Source of the DNA: Sphingobium sp. AP49
GTDB taxonomy: Bacteria > Pseudomonadota > Alphaproteobacteria > Sphingomonadales > Sphingomonadaceae
Assembly: GCF_000281715.2 (NCBI RefSeq)
Contig: NZ_CP124576.1
Span: 2,549,501 to 2,613,500 of the forward strand
Direction of reading: 5' to 3'
DNA: 64,000 bases
The translations under genes and the position numbers were made by a program. Below are positions 7,691-15,994 of this stretch, one piece after another (position 1 is the stretch's first letter; each line of letters starts with the position of its first letter). The notes beneath the pieces are model-generated. The model was not told the DNA's origin. It did no database searches and saw only the letters and a program-made list of their open reading frames with translations.

Positions 7691-8704
7691 ATGCCATCGC
7701 GCGAAATACAGCTGAAACGCCGCCCGGTCGGCGCCCCCGTGGCGGAGGATTTCGCCACCGTCGAGCAGGCTCTTTCGCCGCCCGGCCCCGGCGAGGTCCA
7801 GGTCCGCAATCTCTGGATGGCGGTCGATCCGGCAATGCGCGGGCGGATGAGCGACGCCAAAAGCTATGTCCCGCCCTTTGCCCTCGACGCGGCGATGGAA
7901 GGGCCGGCGATCGGTGAAGTCATCACCTCCAACGATCCGGCCTTCTCGCCTGGCGATCTGGTCTTTTCCCGGCTTGGCTGGCGTGAAGCGTTCAACGCCC
8001 CCGGCGCCGCGCTCCAGCATCGCGATCGCCAGGCACTGCCGCCCCAGGCCTATCTCTGCTTCGCCGGCATGACCGGCCTCACCGCCTATGCCGGCCTCAT
8101 CCGCATTGCCGAATTGCAGCCGGGCGACACCGTCTTCGTGTCGGCAGCGTCCGGCGCGGTCGGATCGATCGCCTGCCAGATCGCCCGCAACATGGGGTGC
8201 AAGGTGATCGGATCGGCCGGCGGCCCGGACAAGACCGCCTTCCTGCGCGATGTGCTGAAGGTCGACGCCGCGATCGACTACAAGGCGGAGCCGAACCTCA
8301 CCAAGGCCCTCGCCCGCGAAGTCAAGGCGATCGGCGCCAGCGGCATCGACGTCTATTTCGACAATGTCGGCGGCGATCATCTGCAGGCCGCTCTGTCGCT
8401 CGCCAATGATTTCGCGCGCTTCGCCATCTGCGGCATGATCTCGCAATATAATGTCACCGACGCGCCGACCGTGCCGCGCAACCTCACCATGTTGATGACC
8501 AAGCGCATCCGCATGCAGGGCTATATCGCGCTCGACCATATGGATCTGGAGGCGGAGATGCTGGAACGCATGACCGCCTGGAACCAGGCCGGCCAGATGG
8601 CCTCGGCCGAAACCGTCTATGACGGCATCGACAAGGCGCTCGACGCCTTCTGGGGCCTGTTCTCGGGCGCCAATATCGGCCGCACCATGGTCAGACTGGG
8701 CTAG
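7691..8704 (+). CDS. MDR-family NADP-dependent oxidoreductase (CurA / PTGR-like)
   Basis: A 337-residue zinc-free medium-chain dehydrogenase/reductase. The N-terminal region resembles the curcumin reductase / leukotriene B4 dehydrogenase group (REIQLKRRPVG; VDPAMRGRM), and the Rossmann motif SAASGAVGS is at about 150-160, followed by DNVGGD. These enzymes reduce alpha,beta-unsaturated ketones or enoyl compounds with NADPH. ATG 7691 is preferred because GAGGGG (7676-7681) is 9 nt away; ATG 7685 and 7670 are alternatives. Position in the operon suggests reduction of an enone or enoyl-CoA intermediate. Confidence 0.87.
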   Translation: MPSREIQLKRRPVGAPVAEDFATVEQALSPPGPGEVQVRNLWMAVDPAMRGRMSDAKSYVPPFALDAAMEGPAIGEVITSNDPAFSPGDLVFSRLGWREAFNAPGAALQHRDRQALPPQAYLCFAGMTGLTAYAGLIRIAELQPGDTVFVSAASGAVGSIACQIARNMGCKVIGSAGGPDKTAFLRDVLKVDAAIDYKAEPNLTKALAREVKAIGASGIDVYFDNVGGDHLQAALSLANDFARFAICGMISQYNVTDAPTVPRNLTMLMTKRIRMQGYIALDHMDLEAEMLERMTAWNQAGQMASAETVYDGIDKALDAFWGLFSGANIGRTMVRLG

Positions 8705-8715
8705 GGGGAATATCC

Positions 8716-9924
8716 ATGTACGACATGCTCAAGGGCCTGCGCGTGGTCGAAGGTGCCGCCTTCATCGCCGGGCCGTCCTGCGGCCTGCACCTGGCACAGA
8801 TGGGGGCGGAGGTGATCCGTTTCGACGCCATCGGTGGCGGCCCGGACTATCGCCGCTGGCCGGTCGCCCCCTCCGGGGCCAGCCTCTATTGGGAGGGCCT
8901 CAACAAGGGCAAGAAATCGATCGCGATCGACCTTGGCCGTCCCGAAGGACGCGAACTGGCGGTCGCCATCGCCACCGCGCCGGGCGACAATGCCGGCCTG
9001 TTCCTCACCAACTATCCGGTCAAGGGCTTCCTCAGCCATGACGCGCTGGTCGCGCGCCGCGCCGATATCATCAGCGTCCGGGTGATGGGCTGGGCCGATG
9101 GATCGCCGGCGGTCGATTATACCATCAACGCCGCCGCCGGCGTGCCGATGATGACCGGCCCGGCCGACGATGACCGTCCGGTCAACCATGTCCTGCCGGC
9201 CTGGGATTTGCTGGGCGGCGCCTATGCCGCCTTTGCCATGACGTCCGCCCTGCTGCGCCGGCGCGCGACCGGCCAGGGCGCGGAAATCCGCGTGCCCCTG
9301 TCAGACCTCGCAGCCTCAACCCTGTCGCATCTCGGCTCCGTCGCCGAAGTGCTGTCAGCTGGCGACCGGCCGCGCATGGGCAATGACCTGTTCGGCGCCT
9401 TCGGCCGGGATTTCCTGACCGCCGACGGCAAGAGGCTGATCGTCGTTGCCATCACCCCGCGCCAATGGACCGGTCTTCTCAAGACGCTGGACCTTGGCGA
9501 AGCGATCGCCGCGATCGAGGGCGAAACGGGTGCCAACTTCGCCAGGAATGAAGGCGCCCGCTTCACCCACCGCGCCCACCTCTTCCCGCTGTTCGAAGCC
9601 GCCTTCGCCGCACGCAGTAGCGATGCCTTGAAGCCCGCTTTCGACGCGGGCGGCGTCACCTGGGGCGAATATCAGTCGCTGCATCAGGCCGTGACGCAGG
9701 ACGAACGGCTGTTCACCGCCAATCCGCTGTTCGAGACGATCGCCCATCCCAGCGGCCTCACCTACCCCACATCCGGCCCGGCCGGCACGCTGGCTGGCGA
9801 GGCCCGCGGCGCCGTTGGCACGGCCCCGCGCCTTGGCGAGCATAGCGACCAGATATTGAGCGAGCTGCTGGGGCTCGACAGCGGCGCGATCGGCCGCCTC
9901 CATGACGAAGGACTGGTCGCATGA
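8716..9924 (+). CDS. CaiB/BaiF family III CoA-transferase (first copy)
   Basis: A 402-residue formyl-CoA transferase-fold protein. The catalytic aspartate that forms the mixed anhydride is probably D164 in the PAWDLLGG motif. Family III enzymes move CoA between carboxylates, for example succinyl-CoA to a substrate acid, or within one molecule (mesaconyl-C1 to C4). An AGGGGGA precedes the ATG. Its last four bases overlap the start of the hydratase gene (ATGA at 9921-9924). That coupling resembles the transferase/hydratase pairing of mesaconate or itaconate metabolism, but activation of the primary substrate acid is an equally good reading. Confidence 0.9.
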   Translation: MYDMLKGLRVVEGAAFIAGPSCGLHLAQMGAEVIRFDAIGGGPDYRRWPVAPSGASLYWEGLNKGKKSIAIDLGRPEGRELAVAIATAPGDNAGLFLTNYPVKGFLSHDALVARRADIISVRVMGWADGSPAVDYTINAAAGVPMMTGPADDDRPVNHVLPAWDLLGGAYAAFAMTSALLRRRATGQGAEIRVPLSDLAASTLSHLGSVAEVLSAGDRPRMGNDLFGAFGRDFLTADGKRLIVVAITPRQWTGLLKTLDLGEAIAAIEGETGANFARNEGARFTHRAHLFPLFEAAFAARSSDALKPAFDAGGVTWGEYQSLHQAVTQDERLFTANPLFETIAHPSGLTYPTSGPAGTLAGEARGAVGTAPRLGEHSDQILSELLGLDSGAIGRLHDEGLVA

Positions 9925-10745
9925 CCCTTTCCCCATCCGATATTGCCCATTGGCAGACATGGGTCGGCAGGACGGAGAGCCGGACCGAAATGCTCGACCG
10001 GGAAGCGCTGCGCCGCTTCGCCGCCGCCATTGGCGAGCCGCTCGATGTCGAGGCGGTCCAGCCCTCGCTGGCCCATTGGGCCTTTTTCCTGCCGGTGGCC
10101 GCCGCCGACCAGATCGGCCCGGACGGACATCCCAAACGCGGCGGTTTCCTGCCGCCGATCAGCCTGCCGCGCCGCATGTTCGCCGCCGCCGAGATGCAGT
10201 TTCATGCCCCGCTGATGCTCGACTGGGAAGCGACCCGCACCTCGACCGTGCTCGACATCGCCCACAAGAGCGGCCGCAGCGGCGAGCTTGTCCTCGTGAA
10301 GGTCGGCCACAGTATCGTCCAGGCCGATCGCGAACGGGTGAGCGAGGTGCAGACCATCGTCTATCGCGACACCGGCGCGCCGACGCCCGCGATCGTCCCC
10401 GCCGCCTTTGACGCCGCGCCCGATGATGTGAACTGGGCGCCCAGCAGCGTCGACCTCTTCCGTTTTTCGGCCGTCACCTTCAACAGCCATCGCATCCATT
10501 ATGACCTGCCCTATGCGACCGGCGAGGAGGGCTATCCCGGCCTGGTGATCCACGGCCCCTTCACCGCTGCCAGATTGTTCGGTCACGCCCGGCGCGGCGG
10601 CCGCAGCCCGACCCGCTTCGCCTTCCGCGCGGTCGCGCCGGTCTTTGCCGACCAGCCGGTATTGCTGCGCGAGGATGAAGCCGGCCGCTGCCGTGCGATC
10701 CGCTGCGACGGCAGCGACGCGATGGTCGCCGACATCGGATATTGA
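9921..10745 (+). CDS. Double-hotdog HTD2-like hydratase/dehydratase
   Basis: A 274-residue protein of the FAS1-type/MaoC-like family with two hotdog folds. The C-terminal half carries the active-site motif RFSAVTFNSHRIHYD (181-195). Relatives include mesaconyl-C4-CoA hydratase, itaconyl-CoA hydratase and 3-hydroxyacyl-thioester dehydratases, so it hydrates an enoyl-CoA or dehydrates a 3-hydroxyacyl-CoA. Translationally coupled to the upstream CoA-transferase and followed after 13 nt by an ACAD. The substrate is inferred only from family and neighbours. Confidence 0.85.
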   Translation: MTLSPSDIAHWQTWVGRTESRTEMLDREALRRFAAAIGEPLDVEAVQPSLAHWAFFLPVAAADQIGPDGHPKRGGFLPPISLPRRMFAAAEMQFHAPLMLDWEATRTSTVLDIAHKSGRSGELVLVKVGHSIVQADRERVSEVQTIVYRDTGAPTPAIVPAAFDAAPDDVNWAPSSVDLFRFSAVTFNSHRIHYDLPYATGEEGYPGLVIHGPFTAARLFGHARRGGRSPTRFAFRAVAPVFADQPVLLREDEAGRCRAIRCDGSDAMVADIGY

Positions 10746-10758
10746 GAGGAGATTTTTC

Positions 10759-11913
10759 ATGGACGCCGAGACGTTCGACCTGTTCCGCACCACCGTCCGC
10801 CGCTTCGTCAGCGAAAAGCTGATCCCGGCCGAGGACGCCGTGGAGGAAGCGGATGCCGTTCCCGAAACCATCATCCAGCAGATGCGCGACATGGGCCTGT
10901 TCGGCCTGTCGGTGCCGGAAGAGTTTGGCGGCATCGGCTGCACCATGGCGGAGGAAGCGGCGATCATCCGCGAGATCACCCGCGCGTCCATCGTCTTCCG
11001 CTCCGTCATCGGCACTACCGTCGGCATCGGCAGCCAGGGCATCGTCATGGATGGGACCGAAGAACAGAAGCGCGAATGGCTGCCCAAATTCGCCACCGGT
11101 GAAGCGATCGCCAGCTTCGGCCTGACCGAGCCGGAGGCCGGGTCCGACGCCGGTTCGCTGCGCACCGTCGCCATCCGCGACGGCGATACTTACCGCATCA
11201 CCGGCACCAAGCGCTTCATCACCAACGCGCCGCGCGCCAGCGTCTTCACCCTGATGGCCCGGACCGAACCGGACGTGAAGGGCGCGGCCGGCATTTCCGC
11301 TTTCATCCTGCCCGCCGGCACCCCCGGCATCAGCTTCGGCAAGCCCGACAAGAAAATGGGGCAGAAAGGGTCGATCACCACTGACGTGATCCTGGATGAC
11401 GTCGTCGTGCCGGCCGCCAACATCATCGGCGGCGTGCCCGGTCGCGGTTTCAGGACCGCGATGAAGGTGCTGGATCGCGGCCGCATCCACATCGCCGCAG
11501 TCGCACTCGGCCAGTGCCAGCGGCTGATCGACATGGCCCTGCAATATGCGATGGAACGCAAGCAGTTCGGCCAGCGCATCGCCGATTTCCAACTGGTCCA
11601 GGCGATGCTCGCCGACATGAAGGTCGACATGCTGACGACCGAGGCGCTGATGCAGTCGGTCGCCGCCAAGTTCGACGCCGGCGAGCCGGTCAGCCTGGAA
11701 TGCGCTGCGCTCAAATATTACGCGTCCGAAGCCGTCGGCCGGATCGCCGATCGCGCCGTCCAGATCTATGGCGGCGCCGGCTATATGGCCGAGTATAAGG
11801 TCGAGCGCTTCTATCGCGATGTCCGGCTGCTGCGCATCTATGAGGGCACCAGCCAGATTCAGCAGACCATCATCGCCAAGCAGATGATCCGCCAGGCCGA
11901 AGCAGCCGCCTGA
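10759..11913 (+). CDS. Acyl-CoA dehydrogenase with intact catalytic glutamate
   Basis: A 384-residue homotetrameric-type ACAD. FGLTEPEAGSD marks the middle domain, and IYEGTSQIQQ near the C-terminus contains the YEGT catalytic-base motif lacking from the first ACAD of the operon. ATG 10759 follows GAGAGGAGA (about 7 nt); longer in-frame starts would run into the hydratase gene. Probably catalyses a second alpha,beta-desaturation in the pathway, on a shorter or less hindered acyl-CoA than the heteromeric pair. Confidence 0.92.
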   Translation: MDAETFDLFRTTVRRFVSEKLIPAEDAVEEADAVPETIIQQMRDMGLFGLSVPEEFGGIGCTMAEEAAIIREITRASIVFRSVIGTTVGIGSQGIVMDGTEEQKREWLPKFATGEAIASFGLTEPEAGSDAGSLRTVAIRDGDTYRITGTKRFITNAPRASVFTLMARTEPDVKGAAGISAFILPAGTPGISFGKPDKKMGQKGSITTDVILDDVVVPAANIIGGVPGRGFRTAMKVLDRGRIHIAAVALGQCQRLIDMALQYAMERKQFGQRIADFQLVQAMLADMKVDMLTTEALMQSVAAKFDAGEPVSLECAALKYYASEAVGRIADRAVQIYGGAGYMAEYKVERFYRDVRLLRIYEGTSQIQQTIIAKQMIRQAEAAA

Positions 11914-11939
11914 CCCTCCCCATTCGCAAAGGACATCGC

Positions 11940-13139
11940 ATGCGCAGAGCCGCCATTGTCGCCCCCATTCGCACCGCCGTCGGCAAATATGGCGGTTCTC
12001 TGAAATCCTTCAGCGCCGGCGATCTGGGCGCGGTCATCATCAAGGCGCTGATGGAGCGCACCAAGATCGATCCCGAACGGATCGACGATGTCGTCTTCTC
12101 CCAGGGCTATGGCAATGGCGAGGCGCCCTGCATCGGCCGCTGGTCGGCGCTGGCCGCCGGCCTGCCCGAGAGCATCCCCGGCGTTCAGCTCGACCGGCGC
12201 TGCGGTTCGGGACTTCAGGCGGTGATCGACGCGGCCATGCGGATCCAGACCGGCGCCGCCGACATCGTCGTCGCCGGCGGGGTCGAGAGCATGTCCAATG
12301 TCGAATATTATTCGATGGACCATCGCTGGGGCGCCCGCTCCGGATCGACCCAGTTCCATGACCGCCTGACCCGCGGCCGCATCATGTCGCAGCCGATCGC
12401 CCGCTATGGCATCATCAGCGGCATGATCGAGACGGCGAACAATCTCGCCAAGGATTATGACATCAGCCGCGAGGCCTGCGACGAATATGCCGCGATGAGC
12501 CATCGGCGCGCCACAGCCGCCTGGGCCGCCGGCAAGTTCGACGACGAACTGGTCCCGGTCGCCGTGCCCCAGCGCAAGGGCGATCCGCTGATCTTCGCCA
12601 TGGATGAGGGCATTCGTGCCGACGCCACGCCGGAATCGCTTGCGCTCCTGAAGCCGATCGAGAAGGACGGCGTGGTCACCGCCGGCAATGCCAGCCAGCA
12701 GAATGACGCCGCCGCCGCCTGCCTGGTGGTCGCGGAAGACAAGCTGGAGGAACTGGGCCTGGAACCCATGGCCTGGCTGCACAGCTGGGCGGCGGCGGGC
12801 TGCGATCCCTCGCGCATGGGAATCGGTCCGGTGCCGGCGGTCGAAAAGCTGTTCGCCCGCAATGGCCTTGGCTGGAACGACATCGATCTGGTGGAACTCA
12901 ACGAAGCCTTTGCGCCGCAGGTTCTGGCCTGCCTCAAGGGCTGGAACTGGGACGATCGCGACAAGCTCAACGTCAACGGATCGGGCATTTCGCTCGGCCA
13001 TCCGATCGGCGCGACCGGCGGACGCATCCTCGCCAATCTGCTGCGCGAGCTGCAGCGGCGCGACGGTCGCTATGGCCTGGAAACCATGTGTATCGGTGGT
13101 GGTCAGGGCCTGGCCGCCATCTTCGAACGGGCGGTCTGA
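11940..13139 (+). CDS. Thiolase (acetyl-CoA acyltransferase)
   Basis: A 399-residue type I/II thiolase. The nucleophile is C88 in LDRRCGSGLQA, the second active-site set is H354 in GHPIGATGG and C384 in CIGGGQG. It cleaves a 3-ketoacyl-CoA with CoA to release acetyl- or propionyl-CoA, the last step of a beta-oxidation turn. AAAGGA lies 6 nt before the ATG. It is the last gene before a strong terminator, closing the first plus-strand operon (5298-13139). Confidence 0.95.
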   Translation: MRRAAIVAPIRTAVGKYGGSLKSFSAGDLGAVIIKALMERTKIDPERIDDVVFSQGYGNGEAPCIGRWSALAAGLPESIPGVQLDRRCGSGLQAVIDAAMRIQTGAADIVVAGGVESMSNVEYYSMDHRWGARSGSTQFHDRLTRGRIMSQPIARYGIISGMIETANNLAKDYDISREACDEYAAMSHRRATAAWAAGKFDDELVPVAVPQRKGDPLIFAMDEGIRADATPESLALLKPIEKDGVVTAGNASQQNDAAAACLVVAEDKLEELGLEPMAWLHSWAAAGCDPSRMGIGPVPAVEKLFARNGLGWNDIDLVELNEAFAPQVLACLKGWNWDDRDKLNVNGSGISLGHPIGATGGRILANLLRELQRRDGRYGLETMCIGGGQGLAAIFERAV

Positions 13140-13163
13140 CCACCGCTCTTCAAAAGCCCCCCT

Positions 13164-13204
13164 GGGCCGGCGTCGAGGCATGCGACGCCGGCCCATTTTT
13201 TTTT
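13164..13204 (+). terminator. Rho-independent terminator of the first catabolic operon
   Basis: A perfect 12-bp stem GGGCCGGCGTCG / CGACGCCGGCCC with a 7-nt loop, followed by A and nine T. It ends 4 nt before the stop codon of the convergent DMT gene. The minus-strand side has only four T after a C-rich stretch, so it works mainly for plus-strand transcripts. Confidence 0.92.
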
Positions 13205-13208
13205 GCGC

Positions 13209-14105
13209 TCAGTCGACCGGCCTGCGATCGGGCGAGAAGGCGATGATCGTCACGCCCAGCAGCGCCACCGTCCCACCCGCAATCATGCCGATGGTGATCG
13301 GCGTGCCGAAATAGAGCGAGGCAAAGACCGTCGACATCACTGGCGACGCCAGCATCAGCGGCATGATGGTCGAGATCGGATAGCGTTGCAGCAGCCAGGC
13401 CAGCGTTCCCTGCCCCAGCACCGTTGCGCCCAGGCAGGAAAAGGCGAACCAGCCGGTCGGCGCCCAGCCGACATGGGCCAGCCCGGCAATCGCCGGCCGC
13501 TCGAAGATCAGCGCAAAGGGCGCCAGCACCGCCGCGCCCATCAGGCCGTTCCACGCCTGGCCGTTCATCACGCTCACCCCGGTCAGCTTGCGCTGCACCA
13601 AGGTCGCGCCGCCCCACACCATCGCCGCGCAGGCCATGACCAGCACGGCAGGCACCTCCGCCAGGATATGCGGGTCGAACACCAGCGCCACGACCCCGGC
13701 AAAGGCCAGCAGCACGCCGACAATCTTGCGCCAGTTGAGCCTTTCGCCCAGCAGCAGCGCGCCCAGCAGCAGCGAGAAGGGTACGCTGAGTTGCCCGGCG
13801 ATCGCCAGCGCCCCGACATTGGTCGCCATGAACAGGGCCAGGTTCAGCAGCAGCAGGAACAGCCCGCCATTGAGGAAACCATAGAGCATCAGCCAGCCGG
13901 TCCGGCCCGGCAGCGGACGCAGCGCCGGCGCACAGATCAGGAAGACCGTCCCCATCCGCAGCGCCACCGACAATAGCGGCGCGGTCGCGTCCACCACCAC
14001 CTTCATCGCGATCACGTTGAGCGCGAACATGATGTTCACCAGCAAGGCCAGCGCCATGCCGCCCGGCCCGAACCGATGGTTCGCCATGGGTTCGCCATCG
14101 GCCAT
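13209..14105 (-). CDS. DMT-superfamily (EamA) permease
   Basis: A 298-residue membrane protein with about ten hydrophobic helices in two EamA repeats. The start at 14105 is chosen over 14168 because GGAAGG stands 8 nt upstream. DMT permeases export or import metabolites such as amino acids, carboxylates or drugs; the substrate is not predictable. It is divergent from the cytochrome c gene and shares a control region holding an island motif site, so it may serve the same pathway, for example in efflux of an intermediate. Confidence 0.88.
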   Translation of the reverse strand: MADGEPMANHRFGPGGMALALLVNIMFALNVIAMKVVVDATAPLLSVALRMGTVFLICAPALRPLPGRTGWLMLYGFLNGGLFLLLLNLALFMATNVGALAIAGQLSVPFSLLLGALLLGERLNWRKIVGVLLAFAGVVALVFDPHILAEVPAVLVMACAAMVWGGATLVQRKLTGVSVMNGQAWNGLMGAAVLAPFALIFERPAIAGLAHVGWAPTGWFAFSCLGATVLGQGTLAWLLQRYPISTIMPLMLASPVMSTVFASLYFGTPITIGMIAGGTVALLGVTIIAFSPDRRPVD

Positions 14106-14151
14106 TTCCGCATCCTTCCCGCTTAAACCGCCGTTCAGACTCAGACGGCTA

Positions 14152-14179
14152 TTGGCATATTTATGCACACTGGTATAGA
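14152..14179 (+). promoter_or_regulatory. Candidate sigma-70 promoter of the cytochrome c gene
   Basis: TTGGCA (14152-14157), 16-nt spacer, TATAGA (14174-14179), with an expected start about 27 nt before the ATG. The element overlaps island motif site 4, so a factor bound there could directly control polymerase access. Not tested. Confidence 0.4.
14159..14177 (-). promoter_or_regulatory. Island motif site 4 (DMT / cytochrome c intergenic)
   Basis: On the minus strand reads TATACCAGTGTGCATAAAT, close to the site upstream of the P450. It lies between the divergent DMT permease (54 nt) and cytochrome c (36 nt) genes and overlaps the candidate promoter of the latter. Confidence 0.38.
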
Positions 14180-14212
14180 ATTTAGCCAGAGAAGAAGGAA
14201 AGAGGAATCGGG

Positions 14213-14599
14213 ATGTCGATGAAGCATGTTTCGCGGGTGATGATGTTCGCTATGGCGGTCGCTGCCACCGGCCCGGCGCTGGCCCAGGCGGGCGATGCGA
14301 CCAAGGGCAAGGCGGTCTTCGCCCGCTGCGCCGTCTGTCATTCGGTCGATCCGGGCGTGAAGAAGCTCGGCCCTTCGCTCTCGGGCGTATTCGGGCGCAC
14401 GTCGGGCACCGTCCCCGGCTTCACTTACTCCCCGGCGATGCAGAAGGCCAAGATCCGCTGGGACGCCAAGTCGCTTGACGGCTTCCTCGCCAAGCCCAGC
14501 ACTGCCGTCCCGGGCAGCCGCATGGTCTTTGCCGGCCTGCCCAACCCGGCCGATCGCGCCAACCTGCTCGCCTATCTCGCCGGCGCCACCAAGAAATGA
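14213..14599 (+). CDS. Periplasmic class I c-type cytochrome
   Basis: A 128-residue protein with an N-terminal signal peptide (cleavage near ALA-QA, residue 26). The haem attachment motif CAVCH is at 39-43, and M104 in PGSRMVF is the likely sixth ligand, so it is a small cytochrome c2/c552-like electron carrier. A purine-rich AAGGAAAGAGG lies before the ATG. Its location inside the catabolic island, with an island motif at its promoter, suggests service as electron acceptor for a periplasmic dehydrogenase of the pathway, but no such dehydrogenase is in the window. Confidence 0.92.
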   Translation: MSMKHVSRVMMFAMAVAATGPALAQAGDATKGKAVFARCAVCHSVDPGVKKLGPSLSGVFGRTSGTVPGFTYSPAMQKAKIRWDAKSLDGFLAKPSTAVPGSRMVFAGLPNPADRANLLAYLAGATKK

Positions 14600-14608
14600 C
14601 CTGAAAAG

Positions 14609-14627
14609 TATCCTATAGTGCAATAAT
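14609..14627 (+). promoter_or_regulatory. Island motif site 5 (upstream of second CoA-transferase operon)
   Basis: Reads TATCCTATAGTGCAATAAT, in the 141-bp gap between the cytochrome c and CoA-transferase genes, 113 nt before the ATG. It shares 13 of 15 core positions with site 2, which stands at a similar distance before its own operon. Confidence 0.42.
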
Positions 14628-14740
14628 TCTTGCCCTCCATTCCTGCACCCGCTATCAGAATCATCAACCGATGCAGCAGATAGGCGGGGACAGGAGCGGA
14701 TGGCGATGACAGCGGTCATGACGGACAAGGTGGGCAGCCG

Positions 14741-15994
14741 ATGAGCGGCCGCGCTCTAGAAGGGATCAAGGTTCTCGACCTGTCGCGCGTGCTTGCGGGG
14801 CCATGGTCGACCCAGATACTCGCGGACTTCGGTGCCGACGTCATCAAGATCGAACTGCCCGGCCATGGCGACGATACCCGCGCCTGGGGGCCGCCCTTCC
14901 TGACCGGCGCCGACGGCAAGCCGGAAATCGGCACCAGCGCCTATTATCTCTCCTGCAACCGCAACAAGCGCTCCGCCGCGATCAATCTGGCGACGCCGCA
15001 GGGCGCAGAGTTGATCCGCCGGCTGGCGGCGGAAGCCGACATATTGGTCGAGAATTTCAAGGTCGGGGGGCTCAGCAAATATGGCCTCGACTATGCCAGC
15101 CTGAAGGCGATCAACTCGCGCCTCATCTATTGCTCGATCACCGGCTTCGGCCAGACCGGCCCCTATGCCGACCGGGGCGGCTATGATTTCGTCGCCCAGG
15201 GCATGGGCGGATTCATGAGCATCACCGGCGAAGAAGATGGCGGCCCGCTGCGCGCCGGCGTCGCCATGGCAGACCTGTCGACCGGCATGTTCGCCACCGT
15301 CTCCATCCTCGCCGCCCTGCGCCATGCCGAACGCACGGGCGAGGGCCAGCAGATCGACGTGTCGCTGCTCGATACCCAGATCGCCATGCTCGCCAATCAG
15401 GGGATGAACTGGCTGGTCGGCGGCATCGTGCCGGGGCGCCTGGGCAATCGCCATCCCACCGTCGTCCCCTACAAGACGTTCGAGGTCGCCGACGGCATGA
15501 TGATCATCGCGATCGGCAATGATCGCCAGTTCCGCGCCTTCTGCACGGAAATGGGCCATGCGGAACTGGGCACCGATCCGCTCTACGCCACCAGCGCCCA
15601 GCGCCTCATCAACCGCGACGCGATCGAGGCGAAGGTGCAGGAGATCGTCCGCCCCTTCGCCCGCGACGACCTGATGGCGCGCTTCGTCGCTGCGGGCGTC
15701 CCCGCCGGTCCGGTCAACAGCATCCAGGACGTGTTCGAGGATCCGTTCATCGACGCCCGCCAGACCGTCCATCGCTATCGCCGGGAAGAGGATGGGGTCG
15801 AGATCCCGACCGTCGCCTATCCCGGCAAGCTGTCGGCGACACCAGCCGATTATCGTCACTGCCCGCCACGCGTGGGCGAACATAGCCGCGAAATATTGGG
15901 GGAATGGCTCGGCCTCGACGACGGCGCGCTCGACGCGCTGACGAACGACGGCGCGATCGCTCAACGCCCCGTGAAGGAGAGGACACAGGCATGA
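14741..15994 (+). CDS. CaiB/BaiF family III CoA-transferase (second copy)
   Basis: A 417-residue family III CoA-transferase. The probable catalytic aspartate is D178 in GVAMADLSTG, and the opening ALEGIKVLDLSRVLAGP and HYRREEDG segments are typical of this family. It heads the second plus-strand operon. The final ATGA (15991-15994) overlaps the start of the SDR gene. Likely activates the carboxylic acid product of the aldehyde dehydrogenase, or recycles CoA between intermediates. It is clearly divergent from the first copy, so the two probably act on different acids. Confidence 0.92.
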   Translation: MSGRALEGIKVLDLSRVLAGPWSTQILADFGADVIKIELPGHGDDTRAWGPPFLTGADGKPEIGTSAYYLSCNRNKRSAAINLATPQGAELIRRLAAEADILVENFKVGGLSKYGLDYASLKAINSRLIYCSITGFGQTGPYADRGGYDFVAQGMGGFMSITGEEDGGPLRAGVAMADLSTGMFATVSILAALRHAERTGEGQQIDVSLLDTQIAMLANQGMNWLVGGIVPGRLGNRHPTVVPYKTFEVADGMMIIAIGNDRQFRAFCTEMGHAELGTDPLYATSAQRLINRDAIEAKVQEIVRPFARDDLMARFVAAGVPAGPVNSIQDVFEDPFIDARQTVHRYRREEDGVEIPTVAYPGKLSATPADYRHCPPRVGEHSREILGEWLGLDDGALDALTNDGAIAQRPVKERTQA

